Source of the DNA: Noviherbaspirillum denitrificans
Lineage (GTDB): Bacteria > Pseudomonadota > Gammaproteobacteria > Burkholderiales > Burkholderiaceae_D
Direction: 5' to 3'
Assembly: GCF_002211445.1 (NCBI RefSeq)
Contig: NZ_LSTO01000001.1
Span: 3,086,024-3,122,859, forward strand
Length of the DNA: 36,836 nucleotides
Positions 14,175-22,701 of the stretch are shown here, piece by piece. The translations under genes were made by a program, and so were the position numbers. The notes under the pieces were generated by a model that ran no database searches, had not been told where the DNA came from, and was given only the letters and a program-made list of their open reading frames with translations. Each line of letters opens with the position of its first letter. The first letter of the stretch is position 1.

Positions 14175-14731
14175 ACGCGTACCCCATCGAACTTCCCGTC
14201 GACCCGCGATTGCGCGGCATCCTTTTCCGACAGTTCGCACACGGGCAGGGGCCAGTCGATTGCGAGTCTTTCATCCAGCGCATGCAGGCCGCGCTCGGCG
14301 TCCGGTGCATACGCGGCGGAATGGCAATAGAGCAGCTCGACATCATCGCTCAGCGCCTGGAAGCCGTGCGCAAATCCTTCAGGGATCAGCAAGGAACAAT
14401 GATTGTCCGCCGACAGCCGTTCCGCATGCCATTGCAGGAAGGTGGGCGAGCCGGCGCGCAGGTCGAGCGCCACATCCCAGATTTCACCGCGCAGGCAGGT
14501 CACCAGTTTCATCTCCGCATGCGGAGGCAATTGGTAATGCATGCCCCTGACCGTGCCCTGCCGCAGGGTGCACGTATGATTGATCTGCACGATCGGCTTG
14601 TCCCAGCCTGCCGCCAGAAGCGCGTCCGCGCAAAACAGGCGTGACAGGAATCCGCGTGAATCGGAAAACTGCTGGCGCTGGATCAACCTGAGACCGGCCA
14701 GCGGTGTTTCGGTGACGAGGAAGCGGCTCAT
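14171..14731 (-). CDS. rfbC: RmlC-like NDP-4-keto-6-deoxyhexose 3,5-epimerase
   Basis: This 186-residue cupin is of normal length for dTDP-4-dehydrorhamnose 3,5-epimerase-like enzymes. QFSDSRGFLSRLF near 21 is the start of the substrate pocket, GMHYQ holds the catalytic-type His65, and EMKLVTCLRGEIWDVALDLR contains Lys75 and Asp90. FAHGF follows near 120, and the tyrosine at 141 (AAYAP) is the candidate general acid. With rfbF and rfbG upstream the substrate should be CDP- rather than dTDP-activated, epimerised at C5, C3 or both. The name rfbC is by family and not by proven nucleotide specificity. Confidence 0.85.
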   Translation of the reverse strand: MSRFLVTETPLAGLRLIQRQQFSDSRGFLSRLFCADALLAAGWDKPIVQINHTCTLRQGTVRGMHYQLPPHAEMKLVTCLRGEIWDVALDLRAGSPTFLQWHAERLSADNHCSLLIPEGFAHGFQALSDDVELLYCHSAAYAPDAERGLHALDERLAIDWPLPVCELSEKDAAQSRVDGKFDGVRV

Positions 14732-15789
14732 GCCGGCGCCTCGTAATCGCGGATATCCGCCTCGCAGAGCGCCTTTGCATCGGCGCCCTCTGACAGGCTG
14801 CGATACCAGCGCATCGTGCGTCCTACGGCTTCCTGCAGCGTCCAGCGCGGCAACAGATTCAGTTGCTGCCGGGCCTTGGCGGTTTCGAGCGCAAGACAGC
14901 CGGCCTCATGCGGGCCGTCGGTGTTATCGCCCCAGATGACGTCCCCGTGCCCCAACGTCGCCCTCGCCATGTCGACGACGGTCCGGACCGTGGCGGTGTC
15001 ATTGCTCGCGGGCCCGAAATTCCATGCGCCGGAAAACGATGCGTCAGCCCACAAATGTTCCGCCAGTACGAGATAACCCGCGAGCGGCTCCAGCACGTGC
15101 TGCCATGGACGTGTGGCATTCGGTGAACGAATCGACAGTGACGCACCGGCATCCCATGCGCGTGCGGCATCCGGGATCAGGCGATCAGCGGACCAGTCGC
15201 CACCGCCGATCACATTCCCGGCCCTGGCCGTGGCCAGCGCCACGCCCTGCTGAGCCAGGTATGCATCGCGGTAACAGCGCGCCACCATTTCGGAAGCCGC
15301 CTTGCTGGCGCTGTACGGATCATGCCCGCCGAGCGTATCGTCCTCCCGGTACGGATACGGCCATTCACGATTGAGGTAAACCTTGTCGGTGGTCACCACC
15401 AAGGCGACTTTCACGCAATCAAGACCGCGCAATGCATCGAGCACATGCGCCGTACCCATCACGTTGGTGGAAAACGTATCCAGCGGCTGGCGATAGCCGG
15501 CGCGCACCAACGGCTGCGCTGCCAGGTGGAGCACGATATCGGGTTGAAATTCACGAATCAGCGTGCCGACGGCCGGATCGCGAATATCGCAGAAATGACT
15601 GTCCACCTCGTCGGCGACGCCGGCCAGTTTGAACAACGCCGGTGATGTGTCGGGTGGCAACGCGATGCCGCGCACCTCGGCACCCAGGCGCTTCAGCCAA
15701 AGCGCCAGCCAGCTGCCCTTGAAACCGGTATGCCCCGTCAGCACCACCCGCTTGCTGTGCCAGAATGCCGGTGACGGAAGCGCGGTCAT
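14728..15789 (-). CDS. rfbG: CDP-glucose 4,6-dehydratase
   Basis: RfbG converts CDP-glucose to CDP-4-keto-6-deoxyglucose with tightly bound NAD. The product has 353 residues from the ATG at 15789, which overlaps the rfbF stop (TAATG); the longer open frame back to 15942 lies inside rfbF and is rejected. TGHTGFKGSWL (residues 18-28) is the family-specific NAD loop. VVTTDKVY (131-138) and Tyr159-Ser-Ala-Ser-Lys163 give the dehydratase catalytic set, and ARAGNVIGGGDWS and RPWQHVLEPL are typical of RfbG. It ends in an ATGA overlap with the RmlC-like gene. Confidence 0.95.
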   Translation of the reverse strand: MTALPSPAFWHSKRVVLTGHTGFKGSWLALWLKRLGAEVRGIALPPDTSPALFKLAGVADEVDSHFCDIRDPAVGTLIREFQPDIVLHLAAQPLVRAGYRQPLDTFSTNVMGTAHVLDALRGLDCVKVALVVTTDKVYLNREWPYPYREDDTLGGHDPYSASKAASEMVARCYRDAYLAQQGVALATARAGNVIGGGDWSADRLIPDAARAWDAGASLSIRSPNATRPWQHVLEPLAGYLVLAEHLWADASFSGAWNFGPASNDTATVRTVVDMARATLGHGDVIWGDNTDGPHEAGCLALETAKARQQLNLLPRWTLQEAVGRTMRWYRSLSEGADAKALCEADIRDYEAPA

Positions 15790-16559
15790 TACCACACCTT
15801 CCACGGCGCCTTGCCGGATTGCCAAAGTGTCTCCAGCATGTTTTTTTCGCGCAAGGTGTCCATCGGCTGCCAGAAGCCCCTGTGCTCGAAAGCGTTCAGT
15901 TCGCCCTCGTTCGCGAGTCGCTCCAGGGGACGCAACTCCCATGCGGTATCGTCGCCGTCAATGTAGTCCAGCACCCTGGGCGACAGAACGAAAAAGCCGC
16001 CATTGATCAAGCCGCCGTCGCCGGGCGGCTTCTCGGCAAACCTGGTCACCCTTCCCTCTTCGACCTGTATCGCACCATAGCGTCCCGGCGGCTGCACCGC
16101 TGTCACCGTCGCCAGTTTGCCATGCGATCGATGGGAGGCGATCAAGGCTGACACATCCACATCCGCCACGCCGTCGCCGTAGGTAAAGCAGAATGCCTCC
16201 TCGTCGCGCACATAGTCCGCGATGCGCTTGAGCCGCCCTCCGGTCTGCGTGTCGGCACCGGTATCGACCAGCGTGACCCGCCAGGGCTCGGCGTGCTCCT
16301 CGTGGATCTCCATGCGATTGTGCTTCATGTCGAATGTCACATCCGACATGTGCAGGAAGTAATTGGCGAAGTACTCCTTGATGACGTAACCCTTGTAGCC
16401 GCAACAGATCACGAAGTCATTCACCCCGTGCGCCGAATAGATCTTGAGGATATGCCAGAGGATGGGCATGCCGCCGATCTCGATCATGGGCTTGGGGCGA
16501 AGATGGGACTCCTCGGAGATTCTCGTGCCAAACCCGCCGGCCAGGATGACTGCTTTCAT
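15789..16559 (-). CDS. rfbF: glucose-1-phosphate cytidylyltransferase
   Basis: RfbF makes CDP-glucose from CTP and glucose-1-phosphate, the first committed step of CDP-deoxysugar pathways. The 256-residue product has the nucleotidyltransferase start LAGGFGTRISEES (7-19), RPKPMIEIGG (21-30), the metal-binding-type YGDGVADVD near 126-134, and the C-terminal GFWQPMDTLREKNMLE characteristic of this family. It follows the TPR glycosyltransferase gene after 14 bases. Confidence 0.96.
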   Translation of the reverse strand: MKAVILAGGFGTRISEESHLRPKPMIEIGGMPILWHILKIYSAHGVNDFVICCGYKGYVIKEYFANYFLHMSDVTFDMKHNRMEIHEEHAEPWRVTLVDTGADTQTGGRLKRIADYVRDEEAFCFTYGDGVADVDVSALIASHRSHGKLATVTAVQPPGRYGAIQVEEGRVTRFAEKPPGDGGLINGGFFVLSPRVLDYIDGDDTAWELRPLERLANEGELNAFEHRGFWQPMDTLREKNMLETLWQSGKAPWKVW

Positions 16560-16573
16560 CGCTTCCTCGTTCC

Positions 16574-19570
16574 TTATGCGATTCCAAACCGCCTTTTGAT
16601 CAGCTCCATGCGCCTGTCGATTTCACCGCCGCCGAAGCCGAGCGCCTGGACCTCCTTCAGCACCGGAAGCGCCTCCTCGCCGGTAAAGAAGCTCGACAAT
16701 GCGCGCAGGTTTTCGCGCTGGGCCAGGATCATCGCGACGCTCCAGTCGGACTCGCGTCCAGCCGGCGATGCCGAGGCAAAGTGCGCCGACAGAGCCAGGC
16801 AGGGCTCGTCGAGCGAACGCACCATGCCCGAATTGAGCAGCGAGCAGATCTGGTTCAGCAAACTCACCGCCGCTTCCCGCCGGCCAAGGTCGGTCAGGGT
16901 TCGGACCAGGCTCAACAGCCTGGGCATGTTCGCGTGTTCCTGTATCAAGGTCGTCAATATGCTGCAGGAAGCCTGGAGGCTGGCATACCGTTCAGCGGCA
17001 GGACGCGCTTCCATCCTGGCCCTTGCAAACAGGTTCAAGGCCATCCAGTACACTTCCCAGCCGGGCGCTTTTGGCTGGGACGACAGCCAGCCATCCAGCA
17101 TGGGGGCGGCATAGGGAAGCGATCCCAGGTATTCCTGCCAGTACGTCAGTTCGATGCCGGGGAAATCATTCAACGCCTGAACCTGTCCAACCAGGATGCC
17201 CTGCTGCGCCAGCAATGCCGCCCGATCGTGCTTGCACGCAAAGATGTTCAACGCGTACACATCCAGTTCCTCGAATGCGGCAATTGGAACCAGCATGCCC
17301 AGCCCCGGCACCAGGCGGTAGAGGCCATAGCCACGCGCATTGAGCCATCCGCCGAGCGCACGGGCGGAGTCCCTGCCGGACTTGAGGCCCAGCATCAGCA
17401 AGGGCGAATTGATCGAGAAAAGTTGCGACCCGCTCGCCAACAGATCCACGCTGCAAATGTCAGCCGCGATGCGCATGAACCCAATATTGTCGAGGCCGTG
17501 CTTGTCCATTTCAGCATCAAGTGACAAGCCCTGGTCCGCAATCGCGATATTGATGCTCTTTTCCAGCGCATTGCGCGTGCGGGATTTCATCAGCAGGTTG
17601 GCATTTTCCGCACCATGCGTGAGCGCCAGCACCTGGCCGTTGCCGATGCGCCTCGCGAGCGGAATCGCGTATGCGCCGACACCCGCCCCCACATCCACCA
17701 CCTGCATGCCCGACGTCGCCACGCCCAGCACGAATGCATATTCGGCATCGAACCATCCGCCCTGCTCTTTCAGCACATAGGTAGGAAGATCGTCCAGCGA
17801 GCCGTTGACCGCGACGTCAACCTCGTGCGGAAGACGGACATACTCGACCTGTGTCGCGGTTCCCCGCACCTTCTCGCTCAGGGCTTCGGCGACCAGTGCG
17901 AGCGGCGTATCCCAGTCGCCCAGGGTCAATTGGCCGAACAGCCTCATCTTCGGATGCCACGGCGACCTGCCCGTGCCCAATGCATCCATTGGCTTGCCGA
18001 ACGGATCCAGGCGATAGGTCTCGACGCCGGCAGCGCCAGCCATTTCGCTCACCGCCGTACCAGCGGAGATCACCAGGTCAAGGGAGCAGATCAGCGCGGT
18101 CGTTTCGTCGAGCTCGTTCTTCATGTCCAGCTCGCGGAATGAGGTGATGGTCACCCCAAATTTTTCCTCGGCTGCGCGCAGTTCGTCCGAGCACTCGTCA
18201 TATTGCAGGTTAACGAAATGCACACCAGGAAGCTTGAATATTTGCCCCCATTGGGTCAGCTCAGAATAGTTCTTGTGCCGCTCGCCGACCACCAGTCCGC
18301 TTCGCCAGCAAATGCCGACCTTGACGCCGGGCCCCAACAGTGCCAGTCGGGAACGCCAGTATTCGATGCGCTGCGTGTCCGCATACAGGTACTGCGGCGT
18401 ATCGGGAAAGCTTTCCAGGGTCGGACGCAGGAAGCGCGGCATGCTGCCCATCGCGACCTGCACGTCGATCTTCGGCACATTGACGATCCATCCAATCTGC
18501 AAGCGGTCGCCGCCGACGACAGTGGCGGTGGGAAAAGACCGCGAAAACAGCGAGGCCAGGCGCGGCGTGCATTCGATGACAACATGCCCCGCCCTGGCAA
18601 TCAGGTCGGGAATACAGGAGGCAAACCAGATTTCGTCGCCCAAACCCTGTTCTGCATAGACGAGGATGGTCTTGCCTTCGAGCGAAGACCCGTCCCATCG
18701 GGGAAAAGGAAAGCGTTCCGATACCTGTCCGCCCGGGCCGAGCCGCAACTCATGCGCTTCCCAGCCACGATCGAGCACACCTTGGCGCAGGTAGAGATAC
18801 GAAGTATTCCACGCCGCGGTCGTATCCTCCGGACATAAGCGTGTAGCAATCTCGTATTCGGCAAGCGCCTCGTCGAAGCGTCCCAGTTCCTCCAAGGTTG
18901 TGCCACGATTGGTGTGCAGGTAGTGCGACTGCGGGGCAATTTTCAATCCACGTTCGAAACACGCAAGCGCCTGCTCAGTGCGCCCCCAACGCTTGTAGAT
19001 ACTGCCAAGGTCGCTATATGCTTCCGCCAGATCGGGCCTCAGTTCGAGCCCGCGGGTGATGTGTCGTGCTGCCTCCTCAAACTTGTCCTTGGCATACAGT
19101 ACAAGGCCCAGGTTGTAGTGGACATTGGCCATGTCGGGGTTCAGTGCCAATGCCCGCCGCAGGGGCGCTTCCGCCTCGTCGGGCTTTCCGTCGAATTCCA
19201 GCACGCTTCCCAGGTTGGACAGCGCATCCACGTAGTTGGGTTCAAGCTCCACTGCACGCCGGAAACACTTAGTGGACTCCGCCAGCTTTCTTTGTGCTTT
19301 CAATACGAGGCCCATGCTGTTGAGCGCCTGGACATGGTCGGGCGCGATCTTCAGTGCCCGCTCCAGGAACTTAGCCGCCTCGTCGATCTTGCCAAGCTGC
19401 GCGCATGCCGTTCCCAGCAGGTACAGCGTTTCCATGTCGTTCGGCGTCTCGCGCAATGCCTTGCGATAGAGTTCCTCGGCCTCTTTCACCTTGCCCGCGT
19501 TGTGCGCGATAAACGCCTTGTGAAACAGCGCGTCGGCCTTGGCCACCTTGTTTTTGTCCACGTAACTCAT
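16574..19570 (-). CDS. large TPR / glycosyltransferase / FkbM-like protein
   Basis: This 998-residue protein has at least four parts. Residues about 10-275 are seven or eight TPRs (for example YNLGLVLYAKDKFEEAARH). About 298-565 form a TPR-associated glycosyltransferase domain with a GT9-like fold: LVYAEQGLGDEIWFASCIPD (303-322), KVGICWRSG (417-425) and SLDLVISAGTAVSEMAGAAG (496-515). About 595-770 resemble an FkbM methyltransferase (QVVDVGAGVGAYAIPLARRI, 623-642), but the acidic residue expected after strand two is replaced (QVLALTHGAEN), so methyl transfer may be lost. The rest to 998 is helical with no family I recognise. I chose the ATG at 19570 because it overlaps the deacetylase stop as ATGA; the frame reads back to 19699 inside that gene. 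TPRs suggest a protein acceptor, plausibly flagellin. Confidence 0.85.
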   Translation of the reverse strand: MSYVDKNKVAKADALFHKAFIAHNAGKVKEAEELYRKALRETPNDMETLYLLGTACAQLGKIDEAAKFLERALKIAPDHVQALNSMGLVLKAQRKLAESTKCFRRAVELEPNYVDALSNLGSVLEFDGKPDEAEAPLRRALALNPDMANVHYNLGLVLYAKDKFEEAARHITRGLELRPDLAEAYSDLGSIYKRWGRTEQALACFERGLKIAPQSHYLHTNRGTTLEELGRFDEALAEYEIATRLCPEDTTAAWNTSYLYLRQGVLDRGWEAHELRLGPGGQVSERFPFPRWDGSSLEGKTILVYAEQGLGDEIWFASCIPDLIARAGHVVIECTPRLASLFSRSFPTATVVGGDRLQIGWIVNVPKIDVQVAMGSMPRFLRPTLESFPDTPQYLYADTQRIEYWRSRLALLGPGVKVGICWRSGLVVGERHKNYSELTQWGQIFKLPGVHFVNLQYDECSDELRAAEEKFGVTITSFRELDMKNELDETTALICSLDLVISAGTAVSEMAGAAGVETYRLDPFGKPMDALGTGRSPWHPKMRLFGQLTLGDWDTPLALVAEALSEKVRGTATQVEYVRLPHEVDVAVNGSLDDLPTYVLKEQGGWFDAEYAFVLGVATSGMQVVDVGAGVGAYAIPLARRIGNGQVLALTHGAENANLLMKSRTRNALEKSINIAIADQGLSLDAEMDKHGLDNIGFMRIAADICSVDLLASGSQLFSINSPLLMLGLKSGRDSARALGGWLNARGYGLYRLVPGLGMLVPIAAFEELDVYALNIFACKHDRAALLAQQGILVGQVQALNDFPGIELTYWQEYLGSLPYAAPMLDGWLSSQPKAPGWEVYWMALNLFARARMEARPAAERYASLQASCSILTTLIQEHANMPRLLSLVRTLTDLGRREAAVSLLNQICSLLNSGMVRSLDEPCLALSAHFASASPAGRESDWSVAMILAQRENLRALSSFFTGEEALPVLKEVQALGFGGGEIDRRMELIKRRFGIA

Positions 19571-20271
19571 GCTTTTCCCAAATGAACGATACGCCTGCCG
19601 AGCATGAATGCTTCGGCGGCTTCCACACCTGCGCTGGCGCCGCGCCACCTGGCCAGGCTCTCCAGCGCCCTGATCGAGCGCGCATGCGGCCATGGGCACA
19701 TTTCAGTGTCATAGCACGCCAATGCCTTCAACTTGAGATCGAGCGTGTCCGAAATATCGACGAACCAGTCCGGCGCGAAGAACGGCGCTGAAGATGGCGG
19801 CATCCATTCCGTGCTGGATGCCACTTCAAAAAACAGCAGGCTGTTGACCGGATGCCCCGGCTTGGGGCGGCAGGCCGTCAACACGCTTTCATGCACAATC
19901 CTGTGGTCGATATTGAGATCGCCGGCGTGATGCGTATAGACCACCTCAGGGACCACGCGCGCGATCTCCGCTTCAACGAGCTTGATGACGTCCAGCCGGT
20001 CCAGCGAATCCATGCGGTTGTCGGGCAGGCTGTGCAAGGTCACCGAGGCTGCACCCAGCAGCGCATTGGCCTTGCGCGCCACATCCGCCAGCTGTTCCAG
20101 GTCGGTCTTCTGCGCAGCGGCATCGCGCTGCAGACTGCGGCTGGTCAGGCCTTCCGCCATGATGACCACATGGACCTCATGCCCGGCACGTGCGTGCGCG
20201 GCGATCGTGCCGCCGCATCCCAGGATTTCATCGTCCGGATGGGCCGCCACTACGAGAATTTTTTTTGTCAT
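19567..20271 (-). CDS. PIG-L/LmbE family deacetylase
   Basis: The product is 234 residues of a zinc-dependent N-deacetylase fold. The signature AAHPDDEILGCGG (residues 9-21) supplies His11 and Asp14, and THHAGDLNIDHRIVHESV (113-130) supplies the second His/Asp group. Family members remove acetyl groups from GlcNAc-type substrates. Here it could remove an N-acetyl so that another acyl group is installed by the hexapeptide acyltransferase encoded nearby. That role is inference. It lies 35 bases after the upstream methyltransferase gene, one of the widest gaps in the operon. Confidence 0.88.
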   Translation of the reverse strand: MTKKILVVAAHPDDEILGCGGTIAAHARAGHEVHVVIMAEGLTSRSLQRDAAAQKTDLEQLADVARKANALLGAASVTLHSLPDNRMDSLDRLDVIKLVEAEIARVVPEVVYTHHAGDLNIDHRIVHESVLTACRPKPGHPVNSLLFFEVASSTEWMPPSSAPFFAPDWFVDISDTLDLKLKALACYDTEMCPWPHARSIRALESLARWRGASAGVEAAEAFMLGRRIVHLGKA

Positions 20272-20306
20272 TTCAGTTCGAACGCCTTGTCTGAAGGCGC
20301 AGCCAT

Positions 20307-20972
20307 TCAGGGTTTCTTCGCAACGAAATTCCAGCTCGCGAAATGCCAGCCACTGTCCGGGAGCTCGCGCTGTATCGTCTTGTGCTCCATGACCAGCATC
20401 TCGAAGCCCTTGAACAATTCCAGCAGGTGCGGCTTGTCGGAAAAATGGACGCGGCCCACATCGGCGAAGGAACCATCCTGGTAGCCCGTGCGTGTGTACG
20501 CATCTTCCGCCGCCAAGCCGCGCTGGTATTCCGAGTACGCGGTCGAAAACCAGTCTATGCCGATGAATTTTCCTCCCGGCTTCAATCGCGCATGCAGCAT
20601 CTCGATACAGTGAATGATCGCGGCACTGGTATTGTGGGTCAGCGACGACCGGTCCACGACCAGGTCGAAGTCGCCGGCGAACGGAATCTCGAGCGTGAAG
20701 TCACCGGCGGCGATGTTGTCCTTCAAATGCGGGAATCGCTCCCAAAGCTTTTCGACGATCGCAGGACTTCCTTCTACCGCGAAATACTCCACGCCCAGGG
20801 ACTGAAAGAACGGAATGTTCGCCCCTGCACCACATCCCAGTTCCAGCACCCGGAAATCTTTTCCAGCCGGTCTGGCATGACGCATGACATAGCCGACCAG
20901 GTCGCTCCATGGCCAGATGCTGAGATGGGTCAACTCCTTGTAGCGCCTGTCCCATTCGGTCGAAAAATTCAC
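20307..20972 (-). CDS. class I SAM-dependent methyltransferase
   Basis: The 221-residue product has motif I VLELGCGAGANIPFFQSLG (42-60), an acidic strand end (FAVEGSP, near 67), DLVVDRSSLTHNT in the region of motif IV, and LKPGGKFIGIDWF afterwards. The likely start is GTG (20972-20970), which overlaps the WbqC stop as TAGTG and has a strong GGAGGAG four bases before. The target (sugar O- or N-methyl) is not apparent. The upstream partner is a WbqC family gene and the downstream partner a deacetylase. Confidence 0.85.
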   Translation of the reverse strand: MNFSTEWDRRYKELTHLSIWPWSDLVGYVMRHARPAGKDFRVLELGCGAGANIPFFQSLGVEYFAVEGSPAIVEKLWERFPHLKDNIAAGDFTLEIPFAGDFDLVVDRSSLTHNTSAAIIHCIEMLHARLKPGGKFIGIDWFSTAYSEYQRGLAAEDAYTRTGYQDGSFADVGRVHFSDKPHLLELFKGFEMLVMEHKTIQRELPDSGWHFASWNFVAKKP

Positions 20973-21685
20973 TAGTCTCCTCCCTCATGGGCGACCCGGG
21001 AAATGTTCCCGGACATCAGAACGGAAAACGATTCGGGACCGACGTTGAACAGAAGGTCGATCAGCGACATATACGGCTCGAATTCGCCGTGAAGCTGGCT
21101 GTAACGAGGATGAACATAATCCTGGAAGGTGACGCCGATGTCATTTTTCTCGAATGACGCCACGTCCGCATAGTTTTTCCCCTGTGCGCCGAAAATATAG
21201 TGGCGGGCCTTCAGCTTCACGCACATGTCGAGGACGAGATCCGACTTGTAGCCTGAGAAATCGTAGTCCGATGCCTTGACGATGGGGATCTTGATGCCAA
21301 GCGCGTCCAGCGAGAATCGCAGGATTTCCGTATTCAGGTCGGTCAGGTAGTCAAACTGCGTTCCGAGGATTTTTTCCAGCGCACCGATGTGGTCCTTGTA
21401 GAACGGCGCCTTCTGATACGCGAGCTGTATCGATTTCAGATGCTTCCGGTTCCAGCCATTATTGACGATGCGTATATCGCAAATCTTCTTCTGGAAATGG
21501 TCCTTCGATTCCACCGGTACCGAAAGCCAGATCGGGCCGGCATTGGTCTTGATCTTGTTACGGTTGTTATAGTCTTTGGTCTGGTATTGCGCAATATCGA
21601 AAATGCAGAACATGTCCGCCAGCGCGATCTTGTGAAACAGACCGAGCCAGGGCAGATACACGGGCTGGTGTGCAGTCAGGATCAT
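20972..21685 (-). CDS. WbqC family protein
   Basis: The product is 237 residues from the ATG at 21685, which overlaps the aminotransferase stop (ATGA). MILTAHQPVYLPWLGLF at the very N-terminus is the signature of the WbqC family, found in many O-antigen and nonulosonate clusters. DYNNRNKIKTNAG, WLSVPVESKDHF and ARHYIFGAQGKNY are other conserved-looking segments. The biochemical role of the family is not established as far as I know; linked genes suggest sugar N-acylation or amino-acid attachment. Base composition is lower in GC than its surroundings (21541-21600 has 24 G/C of 60, against 38 of 60 at 33601-33660 in fliF). Confidence 0.88.
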   Translation of the reverse strand: MILTAHQPVYLPWLGLFHKIALADMFCIFDIAQYQTKDYNNRNKIKTNAGPIWLSVPVESKDHFQKKICDIRIVNNGWNRKHLKSIQLAYQKAPFYKDHIGALEKILGTQFDYLTDLNTEILRFSLDALGIKIPIVKASDYDFSGYKSDLVLDMCVKLKARHYIFGAQGKNYADVASFEKNDIGVTFQDYVHPRYSQLHGEFEPYMSLIDLLFNVGPESFSVLMSGNISRVAHEGGD

Positions 21686-22701
21686 GCCAGGCCCTTCACG
21701 CATGCCGCGATGTTCACTGCCTGTTCATCCGTCAACGCAGGAAAGACTGGGAGCGATACCGTCGTTTTCGTCATATCCCAGGCATGCGGATAGTCGGCAC
21801 CGTCGCCGAGCAATTCCCAGTCCTCGATAGGAACGATGGCCCGCACGCCGTTCTCTGCCAGTGCGGTCAGGATTTCGCCCTGCCTGTAGGTTCGGATGAC
21901 CGCACGGTAGCGCACCGGCTCGAACCCTGCCGCATTCACGGGAGCGTCGAGGAGATTCAATCCGGCTTCCTGGTAGATCTTGAAAATAGCTGCGCGCCGT
22001 TCGATGAAGCCGGGAAGCCTTTTCAGTTGCACGCGTCCCACCGCTGCCTGCATGTCGGTCATCTGGAAATTGAAACGCCGATGCCTGTCATGCCTGCAGT
22101 CGAATTCACGGTAATCGCGCACTGCATCGACCAGGCTCTTGTCATGCGATACAAGCATTCCGCCTTGCCCGCCCGAGGTCATCATTTTCGTCGCATAGAA
22201 CGAGTAAATGCCAACCTTGCCTTGCAAGCCGGTGCGGCGTCCGCCGACCTTCGCGCCGAGACTTTGCGCGCAATCTTCGATCAGTTGCTTGTCGCCAGCT
22301 TCAGAGAGATCCATCGGAATGCCGAACATGTGCGGCGCGATGATAATCTCCGCTTTCGAGCTTGTAGCTTGTGCAAGGTCGATGTTAGGTGTTCCCTTGC
22401 CGGTGTCCAGCAAGATCTCTTCACCGCCTGCCATCGCAATCGCATTCCGCAGCGCCGAGCAGGCATAGACCGGCAATCCGACAGGTTTTCCCTTCGCCCC
22501 AAGTACCCAGAGGGCAAGGAACAGCGCCGCCGTCCCGGACGACACCGCAACCGCATGCCCCGCCGGCAATCCGAGGAATTCACACAGCGCATCCTCGAAG
22601 GCGGCGACTTCCTTCCCTTGCGCCAGCCAACCGGACTGAATCACCCTGGAGGCCGCCTCGGCCTCTTCGGCACCACATGCGGGACTGTTATGCGGGATCA
22701 T
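21682..22701 (-). CDS. DegT/DnrJ/EryC1 family sugar aminotransferase (second in cluster)
   Basis: This is a 339-residue PLP enzyme. VAVSSGTAALFLAL (51-64) binds the cofactor phosphate, IEDCAQSLGAKVGG (141-154) has the Asp that contacts the pyridine, and Lys172 in SFYATKMMTSGGQGG is the Schiff-base lysine. These enzymes aminate keto sugars. PseC at 27780 already covers the pseudaminic-acid step, so this one should act on another ketosugar, or on an altered nonulosonate precursor. It overlaps the acyltransferase gene by 14 bases, and an aminotransferase next to an acyltransferase is the usual pairing for making an N-acylamino sugar. Confidence 0.9.
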   Translation of the reverse strand: MIPHNSPACGAEEAEAASRVIQSGWLAQGKEVAAFEDALCEFLGLPAGHAVAVSSGTAALFLALWVLGAKGKPVGLPVYACSALRNAIAMAGGEEILLDTGKGTPNIDLAQATSSKAEIIIAPHMFGIPMDLSEAGDKQLIEDCAQSLGAKVGGRRTGLQGKVGIYSFYATKMMTSGGQGGMLVSHDKSLVDAVRDYREFDCRHDRHRRFNFQMTDMQAAVGRVQLKRLPGFIERRAAIFKIYQEAGLNLLDAPVNAAGFEPVRYRAVIRTYRQGEILTALAENGVRAIVPIEDWELLGDGADYPHAWDMTKTTVSLPVFPALTDEQAVNIAACVKGLA

